The notes below the pieces were generated by a model that worked only from the letters and a program-made list of their open reading frames with translations, did not search any database and had not been told where the DNA came from. The translations under genes were made by a program, and so were the position numbers. Shown piece by piece: positions 1-7,550 of a stretch of 26,862 nucleotides of DNA (positions are counted from its first letter, which is position 1; each line of letters opens with the position of its first letter). The stretch is from Gaiellasilicea sp037721555 (lineage in GTDB: Bacteria; Actinomycetota; Thermoleophilia; Gaiellales; Gaiellaceae): positions 1 to 26,862 of the forward strand of contig JBBJOI010000039.1 in assembly GCA_037721555.1 (NCBI GenBank), written 5' to 3'.

Positions 1-315
1 GACCACGTCCGCCCGGACCCCCTCCAGATGCGTCCGAAACTCCTCCTCCGCCGTCAACGGCAGGATTGGGTGGAACGAGCGCGGCACCGCATGGCAGGCG
101 AGCAGCGTCTTCCGACCGAGTGCGACGGCGTTCCCCAGCACGACCGGCCACCCGAGCTCCCTGAGGAGGTCGGCACAGCGACCGGGATCCGGGCCGCCTT
201 ACGCCATGCCGCCGAGGCAGACGACCGCGTCTGGTGCGTCCTGATCGAGAGCCGCGATCACCGTCTCGAGCGCGACGGCGTTGGCGTGAACGTCTGACAC
301 AAGCGCGACGCGCAC
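1..315 (-). pseudogene. Decayed metallophosphoesterase (YfcE/MJ0936-like), cut by the left window edge
   Basis: Read from the GTG at 315, the frame begins VRVALVSDVHANAVALE, the first metal-binding motif (DxH) of small calcineurin-like phosphoesterases. It then hits an in-frame TAA at 199-201. The same frame continues to the window edge with recognisable family sequence (LLRELGWPVVLGN, then a PRSF segment and EEEFRTHLEGV). Three lesions are visible. The second motif, normally GD, reads GG just before the stop. The stop codon interrupts the protein. The stretch that normally separates the GNxD/H motif from the GxPRSF-like motif is missing, so VVLGN runs almost directly into the later segment. 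Several independent lesions make a nonfunctional remnant the best reading. The C-terminal part lies outside the window. Confidence 0.72.
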
Positions 316-422
316 CGTCGTCAGCCGACGGCGAGCGAGGGCACGTTGGGAGGGCCGGCTGTTCGGATTCCGTAAATCCCTGCAAAGGCGCTCCGACACT
401 TCCGCTACCGTCAGCCGGGGTC

Positions 423-2213
423 GTGCTGCGCAAGCTCCTCACCGCCTCCGCCCTCGCGCTCGTCCTCGCCGCTCCTGCAGCTGCGCAGCGCGTGACGTTG
501 ATGCCTGGCGTCACCTACGAGCGCGGCGTGCAGTTCACGCCACACGGCCCGGTGGCGCTGCACATCGTCACCGGGCCGCGCCCAACCGGCCTCTACGCGC
601 TCCGGCCCGTCCTCTCCAACGAGGCGATCGAGGGCCGTGAGCGCGTGACGGCGATGCAGAAGCGCCTCTCCTCGGCGGCGACCATGGTCGGCATCAACGG
701 TGACCTCTTCCACTTCGAGACCGGCCGTCCGAGCGGCGTCCTCATCCGTGGCGGAGTCGTCGCGAGCCCGCCCTACGGCGACCGTTCGAGCGTCGGTGTC
801 ACGGTCGACGGCGGGCTCGATGTGCGCCGCATCGAGTTCTTCGGAACCTGGCGCGGCCTCGGCCAGCGGCGCGCCGTGAACGACATGAACGAAGCGCCCG
901 GCGTCAACGGCGTCTCCCTCTTCACACCGAGCTACGGGCCGTCGACCCCGTCGCTGCCGGGCACGGTCGGAGTCGTGATCGCTCCGTTTCCGCCCGCTCT
1001 CCCCAACACCGACCTCCTCGGCCCTGTCGTTGCGGTCACGAACGGCGGCCCCACGGCGATCCCGCGCGACGGCGCAGTGCTCGTGGCCCGCGGCACGGCG
1101 GCGCAACGGCTCGCAGCCGAGGCCCCGATCGGAGTCGAGCTCGCGCTGCGCCTGATCCTGCGGCCGGACTGGACTGGAGTCACGGACGGGATCGGGGGCG
1201 GGCCCGTCCTCGTTCGCAATGGTGGCGCCGTCTTTCGCTCCAACGAGGCGTTCACGCCCTCGCAGCTCGTGCCTCGCAACCCACGCACCGCGGTGGGCCA
1301 GCTCGCCAACGGCCGAGTGATCCTGCTCGCGACCGACGGGCGCCAACCGGGGTACAGCGTCGGTATGACGAACTTCGAGCTGGCGCAGACGCTCGTACGG
1401 CTAGGAGCGGTCACGGCCTCGGCGCTCGACGCGGGCGGCTCGACGACGATGGCCTTCGACGGCACCCTGCTGAACCGCCCCTCGGATCCAGGCGGCGAGC
1501 GGCCGGTGTCGACCTCCCTCCAGCTGATGTACTTCGGCGTCGTCGCAGCACCGCCCGTCCCGGTCGTCTCGCCGAACGGTGATGGCACCGACGAGACGCA
1601 GCGCCTCTCATACAAGGTGGTCGCCCCGTCGTCGGTGACGGCGACGCTCTCCGCGCCCGACGGCACGCAGGCCTTCGTCGAGACCGCCGAGCGAACGCCC
1701 GGCTCCTACCCCGTCGCGTTTCCCCCCGGGACGGTGCCTGAGGGGCGCTGGGAGCTGGTGGTCTCTGCGACGGACGACCAGGCTCGCGCCTCGACCGCCC
1801 GCCAGAGCTTCACCGTGAACAATACGATCGGGTTCGTGCAGCTGTCGCGCCGCGCCTTCGTCGCGCGAACGGGCGGCCGCCAGCTCGTGCAGGCCGGCGT
1901 GACCCTCACCCGCCCCGGACACCTGACGGTGAGCGTCGAGACCAGAACCGGGGGCGTGAACGTCGCCACACTCGTCCAGCGTCGTGCCGAGAAGGGGCGT
2001 TTCGTCGTCCAGTGGAACGGCACCACCCGGAGTGGTCGCGCCCTGGTCTACGGCGGCGAGTACGTCCTTCGCTTCCGCGCCTCGAACGAGCTCGGTGTCG
2101 TTGAGCTCGTGAGCAAGCCCGTCCGGGTGACCGTGATCCGGACGGCGCCTAAGAAGCCCCAGAAGCCCCAGAAGCCCCAGAAGCCCCAGAAGTCCCAGAG
2201 TCCGGGCGGATAG
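423..2213 (+). CDS. Secreted phosphodiester glycosidase (NAGPA domain) with C-terminal Ig-like modules
   Basis: The predicted product is 596 aa. I chose the GTG at 423 because it immediately precedes a signal peptide (LRKLLTASALALVLAAPAAA); an upstream extension would bury it. Residues of about 60-365 match the phosphodiester glycosidase/NAGPA (DUF2233) fold, with DGIGGGPVLV, RTAVG (from residue 288) and DAGGSTTM (from residue 336), the conserved core of the family. These enzymes hydrolyse sugar-phosphodiester bonds, as in uncovering of GlcNAc-phosphate esters, so an extracellular or cell-envelope glycan substrate is likely. From about residue 383 an SPNGDG motif opens one or two FlgD/CHU_C-like beta-sandwich modules, which usually mediate attachment or interaction. 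The C-terminus is a lysine-rich KPQ repeat. A downstream GTG gene (DedA) follows after 9 bases. The true substrate is unknown. Confidence 0.85.
   Translation: MLRKLLTASALALVLAAPAAAQRVTLMPGVTYERGVQFTPHGPVALHIVTGPRPTGLYALRPVLSNEAIEGRERVTAMQKRLSSAATMVGINGDLFHFETGRPSGVLIRGGVVASPPYGDRSSVGVTVDGGLDVRRIEFFGTWRGLGQRRAVNDMNEAPGVNGVSLFTPSYGPSTPSLPGTVGVVIAPFPPALPNTDLLGPVVAVTNGGPTAIPRDGAVLVARGTAAQRLAAEAPIGVELALRLILRPDWTGVTDGIGGGPVLVRNGGAVFRSNEAFTPSQLVPRNPRTAVGQLANGRVILLATDGRQPGYSVGMTNFELAQTLVRLGAVTASALDAGGSTTMAFDGTLLNRPSDPGGERPVSTSLQLMYFGVVAAPPVPVVSPNGDGTDETQRLSYKVVAPSSVTATLSAPDGTQAFVETAERTPGSYPVAFPPGTVPEGRWELVVSATDDQARASTARQSFTVNNTIGFVQLSRRAFVARTGGRQLVQAGVTLTRPGHLTVSVETRTGGVNVATLVQRRAEKGRFVVQWNGTTRSGRALVYGGEYVLRFRASNELGVVELVSKPVRVTVIRTAPKKPQKPQKPQKPQKSQSPGG
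2154..2198 (+). repeat. In-frame 9-bp tandem repeat encoding KPQ
   Basis: AAGCCCCAG is present in four perfect head-to-tail copies followed by one copy with a single change (AAGTCCCAG). It encodes KPQ x4 then KSQ at the extreme C-terminus of the phosphodiester glycosidase. The repeats keep the frame, so copy-number change would lengthen or shorten a basic, proline-rich tail without breaking the protein. Confidence 0.95.
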
Positions 2214-2216
2214 GCT
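2211..2216 (+). promoter_or_regulatory. Putative -10 element (TAGGCT) for the DedA gene
   Basis: TAGGCT fits the actinobacterial TAnnnT consensus and lies 6 bases before the GTG at 2223, a spacing that predicts a leaderless transcript. Its first three bases are the stop codon of the upstream glycosidase gene. No clear -35 is seen. Confidence 0.5.
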
Positions 2217-2222
2217 CCGCCC

Positions 2223-2903
2223 GTGCCGGTTGCCTCCGTTCTGTCGGGGATCACCGACCTCATGACCACGCTGGTCGGCGACGGCGGGCTCTACGCCGTC
2301 TTCGGGCTGATGCTGCTCGACGCAGTCTTCCCTGCTGCGAGCGAGGTCGTGATGGTCTACTCCGGCGCGGTCGCGGCCGGCGCGTTCGCGGGGCAGGACG
2401 TCGTCCTCGCCGGTCACGAGTTTGCGAGCGGCGGCCCCGCCTACGTCGCGATGGCCAGCGCAGGCACGATCGGCTACACGGCAGGATCCGTGCTCGGCTG
2501 GTGGATCGGCAGGCGCGGCGGCCGGCCCTTCCTCGAGCGGCGAGGACGGTGGCTGCATCTGAACGAGCACCGGCTGGAGCGCGCAGAGCAATGGTTCGAG
2601 CGCTGGGAGGACTGGGCCGTCCTGCTCGGCCGACTCACCCCCGTCGTCCGCTCGTTCGTCTCGATCCCGGCAGGCGTCTTCCGGGCGCCGCTCGGCCGCT
2701 ACACCGTGTTGACGCTGATCGGCTCCGGCATCTGGTGCTTCGCCCTGGCCGGTGTCGGCTGGTGGCTTGGATCGAACTGGGAGCGGTTCCACGACGCCTT
2801 CCGCTACGTCGACTACGGCATCGCCGTCCTCCTTGCGGCAGGGATCGCATTCCTCGTCTGGAAGCTCACGAGGCGGCGAAGAACAGCCGCCGAGGCTCGT
2901 TAG
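2223..2903 (+). CDS. DedA family (VTT/SNARE-associated) membrane protein
   Basis: The 226-aa product has several hydrophobic segments and the DedA/VTT signature: an early stretch with FPAASEVV, the glycine-rich region around residues 78-95 (GYTAGSVLGWWIGRRGGR), and the diagnostic LLGRLTPVVRSFVSIPAG around residues 138-155, followed by C-terminal membrane helices. DedA proteins are inner-membrane transporters; several are now linked to recycling of undecaprenyl phosphate or phosphatidylethanolamine across the membrane. A role in lipid-carrier flipping would suit the neighbouring glycan genes, but that is inference. The GTG at 2223 is preceded by TAGGCT rather than by a Shine-Dalgarno sequence. 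The length is normal for the family. Confidence 0.87.
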   Translation: MPVASVLSGITDLMTTLVGDGGLYAVFGLMLLDAVFPAASEVVMVYSGAVAAGAFAGQDVVLAGHEFASGGPAYVAMASAGTIGYTAGSVLGWWIGRRGGRPFLERRGRWLHLNEHRLERAEQWFERWEDWAVLLGRLTPVVRSFVSIPAGVFRAPLGRYTVLTLIGSGIWCFALAGVGWWLGSNWERFHDAFRYVDYGIAVLLAAGIAFLVWKLTRRRRTAAEAR

Positions 2904-2906
2904 ACT
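2901..2906 (+). promoter_or_regulatory. Putative -10 element (TAGACT) for the aminotransferase operon
   Basis: TAGACT lies 8 bases before the GTG at 2915 and begins with the TAG stop codon of the DedA gene. It has the same arrangement as the promoter in front of the DedA gene, and again predicts a leaderless mRNA. Confidence 0.5.
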
Positions 2907-2914
2907 GGCTGACC

Positions 2915-4030
2915 GTGACTGCCCCGCCCACAGACGTCCCGCTCACAGATGTGCCGCTCATAGACGTCAAAGCGCAGTACGCACACTTGATCCCGCAGCT
3001 TCAGCAGGCCTTTGCAGACGTCCTCGAGGACGGCCGCTTCGTCTTCGGGCCGAATCTCGTCGCCTTCGAGCAGGAGGCAGCCGACTACCTCGGCGTTCCG
3101 GAGACGGTGGGGGTCGCGAACGGAACCGACGCGCTCGTCCTCGTCCTCGATGCGCTCGAGCTCGGAGCGGGTGACGAGGTGATCTGCCCCGCGTTCACCT
3201 TCTTCGCGACGGCGGAGGCGATCGCCCGGGTTGGCGCGACACCGGTGTTCGCCGACATCGATCCCGCGTCGTTGAACCTCGATCCGCTCGATGTCGAACG
3301 GAAGCTGACGACGAAGACCAAGGCGATCGTGCCCGTCCACCTCTTCGGTCGTCCGGCGCCGCTCGCGCAGCTCGCCGGCTTCGGCCTGCCGATCGTGGAG
3401 GACGCCGCGCAGGCGTTCGGCTCGCCCGACATCGCCGCCACCGGCATCGCCTCGACCTTTAGCTTCTACCCCACCAAGAATCTCTTCGGACTCGGCGACG
3501 GTGGCCTCGTCGCGGTGCGTGACGCCGACCTGGCCGAGCGGTTGCGGATGTTGCGCTTCCACGGCTCCAAAGCGAAGAAGAGCTTCGAGTACATCGGTTA
3601 CAACTCGCGGCTCGACGAGGTGCAGGCGGCGGCGCTGCGTATCTTCCTGCGCGAGCTCGACGGCTGGACCGCCGCGCGGCGAGAAGCCGCTGCGCGCTAC
3701 GCCGAGCTCGGGCTCGGCGACCTCTGCGAGCTCCCATCCGACGAGCCGGGCCACGTCTACCACCTCTTCGTCTGCCGCTCGCCCGACCGCGACCGCATCC
3801 GCAGAGCGCTCGGGCACGCGGGAATCGGCAGCGGCCAATACTACCTGCCGCCGCTGCACCTCCAGCCTGCGCTGCGCCACCTCGGCTACCGGGAGGGCAC
3901 GCTGCCGGAGACCGAGCGGGCCGCCGCCGAGAACTTTTCGCTGCCGCTCTGGGCGGGCGTGTCCGCCGAGCAGCAGGAGCGCGTGGTGGACGCGGTTCGC
4001 GCCGCCGTCTACCTCGCCGCGGCGAGGTAG
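2915..4030 (+). CDS. DegT/DnrJ/EryC1 family PLP-dependent sugar aminotransferase
   Basis: The 371-aa product is a nucleotide-sugar aminotransferase that would convert a keto-sugar nucleotide to an amino-sugar nucleotide using PLP and usually glutamate. Family motifs are in order: FVFGPNLVAFE (about 42-52), GVANGTDAL (66-74), CPAFTFFATAEA (91-102), the PLP-pyridine-binding EDAAQAFG (162-169), and SFYPTKNL with the Schiff-base lysine at K188, followed by GDGG. The GTG at 2915 is chosen for its position after the -10-like TAGACT and for homology; the frame is open upstream but inside the DedA gene. The dehydratase gene starts 3 bases after its stop, so the two probably form a 4,6-dehydratase/4-aminotransferase pair, as in bacillosamine-type pathways. 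The N-terminus carries a small duplicated TDVPLTDVPL motif. Confidence 0.9.
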   Translation: MTAPPTDVPLTDVPLIDVKAQYAHLIPQLQQAFADVLEDGRFVFGPNLVAFEQEAADYLGVPETVGVANGTDALVLVLDALELGAGDEVICPAFTFFATAEAIARVGATPVFADIDPASLNLDPLDVERKLTTKTKAIVPVHLFGRPAPLAQLAGFGLPIVEDAAQAFGSPDIAATGIASTFSFYPTKNLFGLGDGGLVAVRDADLAERLRMLRFHGSKAKKSFEYIGYNSRLDEVQAAALRIFLRELDGWTAARREAAARYAELGLGDLCELPSDEPGHVYHLFVCRSPDRDRIRRALGHAGIGSGQYYLPPLHLQPALRHLGYREGTLPETERAAAENFSLPLWAGVSAEQQERVVDAVRAAVYLAAAR

Positions 4031-4033
4031 ACA

Positions 4034-5944
4034 ATGAGGTTCCCGATCACGAGGCATCGGCTACCGCAACTCGCCGCCGACCTCGCGATCATCGTCGCCG
4101 CCTGGTTCCTTGCTTTCCAGCTTCGCCTCGCACCGAACATCCAGTCCTTCTACGACCACTACTTCACCGTGCAGGTCTTCGTGGTGCTCGGCGCGATCAA
4201 GCTCTCGGTTTTTGCGCTGTTCGGCTTCTACAATCGCTGGTGGCGCTACGTCTCGACCCGCGACATGTGGGGCGCCTTCCGCGGCGTTACGGCTGCGTCT
4301 CTCGTCGCCTACGTGCTCTTCAGCCTCTTTGAGCGGCACCCCGCGGCCGTCCCGCGACTGGTCTGGGTGCTCGACTGGCTCGTCTGCCTCGCCTTCGTCG
4401 CCGCCTCCCGCATGCTCGCCCGGACGATCATCGAGCGTCCGCAGGGGTCATCGCTCGTCGCGCGAGGTAAGGAGGTGATCGTCGTGGGCGCTGGCGACGC
4501 CGCCCAGCTGATGCTGAAGGAGATGCTGCGCACCCCCGCCCTCGGCTACACACCGATCGGCCTCATCGACGACGACCCCCGGAAGAAGAACCTGCGCTTG
4601 CACGGGATCCGGGTCCTCGGCAACGCGGCCGAGCTGCCGCACATCCTGCGCGACCGTCGGCCCGACGAGCTCCTGATTGCGATCCCCTCCACCTCGGGTG
4701 AGGTGCGGCAGCGGATCGTGGAGGTGGCTCACCGCGAGGGCGTCGCCGTCAAGACGCTGCCAGGCCTCCACGAGCTGATCGCCGGCGACCTCAACCTGGC
4801 CGGCCAGATCCGGCCGGTGGAGGTGGAGGACGTGCTGGGGCGCGAGCCCGTCGAGGTCGACCTCGACGCGATCGCCTCGTATCTCTCGGGCGAGACGGTG
4901 CTGGTCACCGGTGCCGGCGGCTCGATCGGCTCCGAGCTCTGCCGGCAGATCTCGCGGATCGGGCCCGCCCGGCTGGTGCTGGTCGACCACTCCGAGCTCG
5001 CGCTCTTCGACATCGAGCGCGAGCTCGTGGACGAGCGCGGCTTCTCTGCCGCCCTACCGGTACTCGCGGACGTCAAGAACCGCGTCAAGCTGCGACAGGT
5101 CTTCGAGACGTACCGCCCTGCGGTCGTGTTCCACGCGGCCGCCTACAAGCACGTGCCCCTGATCGAGTCGAACCCGGTCGAGGCGGTGCGGAACAACACG
5201 CTCGCCACTCGGACGCTCGCGGAGATCGCCGTGGAGTTCGGCGCGCAGCGCTTCGTGCTCATCTCCACCGACAAGGCCGTCAACGCGAGGACGGTGATGG
5301 GCCAGTCGAAAGCGGTGTGCGAGTGGATCGTCGAGTCCTTCGGCGCCCGCGACGACGTCCAGACGCGGTTCGTTGCCGTCCGTTTTGGCAACGTGCTCGG
5401 CTCCTCGGGGTCTGTGATCCCGATCTTCCGCCGTCAGATCGCGAAGGGCGGTCCGGTGACCGTCACCCACGCCGAGATGACCCGCTACTTCATGACGATC
5501 CCGGAGGCCGTCCAGCTCGTCGTGCAGGCGGGGGCGATCGGCGGCCGAGGCCGCGTCTTCGTGCTCGACATGGGTGAGCCCGTCCGCATCCTCGACCTGG
5601 CGCACCAGATGATCCGGCTCTCGGGGCGAGAGCCCGAGCGTGACGTCGCGATCGAGATAGTCGGCGCCCGCCCCGGCGAGAAGCTCCAGGAGGAGCTCTG
5701 GTCGGCGAGCGAGGACGTCACCCCGAGCTCCCACCCGACCATCCTGCAGGTTTCCGGGCATTCGATCGACCCCGCCTGGCTCGAGTCTGAGCTCACGGCG
5801 CTCGAGGGATTGGTCGAGGAGGGCTCGACGCTCGACCTGGTCGGCCGGCTGGCGGCGATGGTGCGCGAGCCCAGGCGAGTGGGACCGAGGCTGCCGGAGG
5901 CGGACACCGTCTCCACGGCGCCCGCCTCCGAGCGAACGAGCTAG
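4034..5944 (+). CDS. Membrane-anchored nucleotide-sugar 4,6-dehydratase/epimerase (CapD/PglF/WbpM type)
   Basis: The 636-aa protein has the classic long CapD/PglF layout. About four transmembrane helices occupy residues 11-130. A first Rossmann-like domain (VIVVGAGDAAQLM near 148-160) follows. A second, catalytic SDR domain begins with VTGAGGSIGS at about 291-300 and contains HAAAYKHVP (368-375), STDKA (411-415) and an MGxSK motif near 422-426. Such enzymes convert UDP-GlcNAc to the 4-keto-6-deoxy sugar. The usual tyrosine of the SDR YxxxK motif is replaced by methionine, which is normal for this subgroup. The ATG at 4034 follows a GAGG Shine-Dalgarno sequence and lies 3 bases after the aminotransferase stop, so they are co-transcribed. 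The gene converges on the PhoX-like gene with an 11-base gap. Confidence 0.92.
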   Translation: MRFPITRHRLPQLAADLAIIVAAWFLAFQLRLAPNIQSFYDHYFTVQVFVVLGAIKLSVFALFGFYNRWWRYVSTRDMWGAFRGVTAASLVAYVLFSLFERHPAAVPRLVWVLDWLVCLAFVAASRMLARTIIERPQGSSLVARGKEVIVVGAGDAAQLMLKEMLRTPALGYTPIGLIDDDPRKKNLRLHGIRVLGNAAELPHILRDRRPDELLIAIPSTSGEVRQRIVEVAHREGVAVKTLPGLHELIAGDLNLAGQIRPVEVEDVLGREPVEVDLDAIASYLSGETVLVTGAGGSIGSELCRQISRIGPARLVLVDHSELALFDIERELVDERGFSAALPVLADVKNRVKLRQVFETYRPAVVFHAAAYKHVPLIESNPVEAVRNNTLATRTLAEIAVEFGAQRFVLISTDKAVNARTVMGQSKAVCEWIVESFGARDDVQTRFVAVRFGNVLGSSGSVIPIFRRQIAKGGPVTVTHAEMTRYFMTIPEAVQLVVQAGAIGGRGRVFVLDMGEPVRILDLAHQMIRLSGREPERDVAIEIVGARPGEKLQEELWSASEDVTPSSHPTILQVSGHSIDPAWLESELTALEGLVEEGSTLDLVGRLAAMVREPRRVGPRLPEADTVSTAPASERTS

Positions 5945-5955
5945 GCCCGTCTGGA

Positions 5956-7476
5956 TCAGGCCCCGGGGATCCGCACGAGCAGGAGCTGCCCACCCTCTCG
6001 CTCGTAGGTGAGGCCGCCACGCTGCTCGCTCTCGATCACGAGCGTCCCGGCCTGGACATCGGCGAGGAACGCCCCCGGGCCGAAGACGGAGGAGACGTCG
6101 ATGATGCCGCTCGACTCCCAGCCGCCGAGCGGCGTCAAGGGCCGCTGCGACTGATCGACCCGCGCTACGACCTCGAGCGCCTTGCTCGACAGGTCGTAGC
6201 GCCAGATCCGCGCATTCGTCTGACCTTGGTTGTGTGAGCCCGGATCCTCCTGGATCAGCAGACTCGATCCGGTCGTTTCGACATTGTCCGGCTGGTGGAT
6301 GACGTTGACGTTCCCGTAGCCGCCGGTGTCCGCGTCGATCAGGATCGAGAGGCTCCGAACGTTGAGGGGGTTGGCCGGGTCGAGCACCATCCTGAAGAGA
6401 CGCCCGTTCGGATACGGCCCCAGCGTCCCGGCCGCCGCCCGGGCGAGCCGGCCTGTCGCCGCACTCGGAACCGCCCGAGGCTCGCCCGTATCGGCGAAGT
6501 AGACGACGTTGGGTGTGTTGCGGTCGTAGGCGAGGTCCTCGACCCGGATGAACTGGAACACGTTGTTCGCGTTCGACCAGTCCTCGAGCGCCGTCTGACC
6601 GCCCTTCGCGATCGCCTCGGGCACGGGGATGAAGCTGCCGGAGACGCTCGTCGTGCCGGAGAGGTCGCCGTAGTCGTTGACGGCCGCGTTGCTCGACCGG
6701 AACGCATAGAGCCGGCCCTCGTCCGCCCAGAGCTGCGCTCGCGAGTCGGCGTTGTAGAGGTAGAGCTGGGAGGCGGGAGCCGAGAACGTGTCGTCGCCGG
6801 AGAGCACGACGGGCTCGCCGTACCCCGGCAGCGCCAGGCTGTTCTCGTGATTGTGCCGCCCCATGCCGTAGATCGGCTTGTACTCGCCGCTCGCGACGTC
6901 ATAGGCGACGACGACCCCGGCCTGCTCGGCTCCTGGCCGCGCGGGCCATGCCTCGCCGGTGCGGTTGACGAAGTCGGTCGCCTCCTCGTTCTGGAACAGG
7001 ATCTCCCGGTCGAAGCCGTGCTCGGCCCCCGCGAGGAAGCTGGAGCAGAACCGCTGGAAGTTCGCCTCGGACGGGATCACGTACTCACCGGTCAGGATGC
7101 GGGCGCTGTGGTTCAACGTCAGCTTGCTGACCATCGCGTTCGTGAAGTCGTTGAACCCGACGCCCGTCGCCGGGGTGAAGGGGAACGGCACCGTCGAGGT
7201 CTCGTGGCTGACGTAGACGTCGACCTCCGAACCCTGCTGCTTGAAGGCGATCCCGTCCGGGATCGACTCGAAGCGGTACCCGTTGCGTAGCCGCTCTCCG
7301 ACGGTCATGAGCGGTGTCACGCTCACGTCCGGCCTGACGGCTTCGAGCATGGCCGGTTGCTTCGTCCTCCACCCGAGAAACAGCGACCTCCAGTCGTCCG
7401 CTCCTGCCGCAGCGGCGGTGCCGCCCACCGCCCCGAGCGCCGCGAACAGGGCGAGCGCCTTCATCCAAGCCCTCAT
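5956..7476 (-). CDS. Secreted DUF839/PhoX-like protein
   Basis: The 506-aa product begins with a hydrophobic signal peptide (MKALALFAALGAVGG, ending near AAAAGADDW). It continues with motifs typical of the DUF839/PhoX beta-propeller family: SIPDGI, VSHETSTVPFPFT, GFNDFTNAMVS, GRHNHENSLALPGY and VLSGDDTFS. PhoX enzymes are calcium/iron-dependent alkaline phosphatases, so a phosphatase or phytase-like role is possible, but I cannot confirm the metal ligands by eye. PhoX is typically Tat-exported, whereas this leader shows no twin arginine, so Sec export is more likely. Two starts are possible: ATG at 7476, which I chose and which follows a GGAG/GGGGG-rich leader, or ATG at 7464. It lies downstream of DUF354 with a 74-base gap and probably has its own promoter. 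Confidence 0.75.
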   Translation of the reverse strand: MRAWMKALALFAALGAVGGTAAAAGADDWRSLFLGWRTKQPAMLEAVRPDVSVTPLMTVGERLRNGYRFESIPDGIAFKQQGSEVDVYVSHETSTVPFPFTPATGVGFNDFTNAMVSKLTLNHSARILTGEYVIPSEANFQRFCSSFLAGAEHGFDREILFQNEEATDFVNRTGEAWPARPGAEQAGVVVAYDVASGEYKPIYGMGRHNHENSLALPGYGEPVVLSGDDTFSAPASQLYLYNADSRAQLWADEGRLYAFRSSNAAVNDYGDLSGTTSVSGSFIPVPEAIAKGGQTALEDWSNANNVFQFIRVEDLAYDRNTPNVVYFADTGEPRAVPSAATGRLARAAAGTLGPYPNGRLFRMVLDPANPLNVRSLSILIDADTGGYGNVNVIHQPDNVETTGSSLLIQEDPGSHNQGQTNARIWRYDLSSKALEVVARVDQSQRPLTPLGGWESSGIIDVSSVFGPGAFLADVQAGTLVIESEQRGGLTYEREGGQLLLVRIPGA

Positions 7477-7550
7477 GCAGAACCCCCTTCTCCACAGAAT
7501 TGTGAACTTGTGTGAGGGTCCTATCACGGGCGCCGCCGCCCCTGTTGCTC
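7477..7550 (-). other. Spacer between the DUF354 and PhoX-like genes
   Basis: Read on the minus strand, this spacer contains a GC-rich run that could fold on itself just after the DUF354 stop (GGGCGGCGGCGCCC). It is followed by a small dyad (CACA-ATTC-TGTG) and a purine-rich GGAGAAGGGGG ribosome-binding region before the PhoX-like ATG. There is no clear TAnnnT 6-8 bases before the start, so this gene looks leadered rather than leaderless. Confidence 0.35.

Noticed and set aside
411..1346. 311-codon minus-strand frame opposite the glycosidase, and similar frames at 6295-7290, 7512-8726 and 12408-13424
   Set aside because: These are shadows of genes with clear family motifs on the other strand.
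2154..2198. CRISPR-like or satellite repeat
   Set aside because: The 9-bp unit has no spacers, keeps the reading frame and encodes a KPQ tail.
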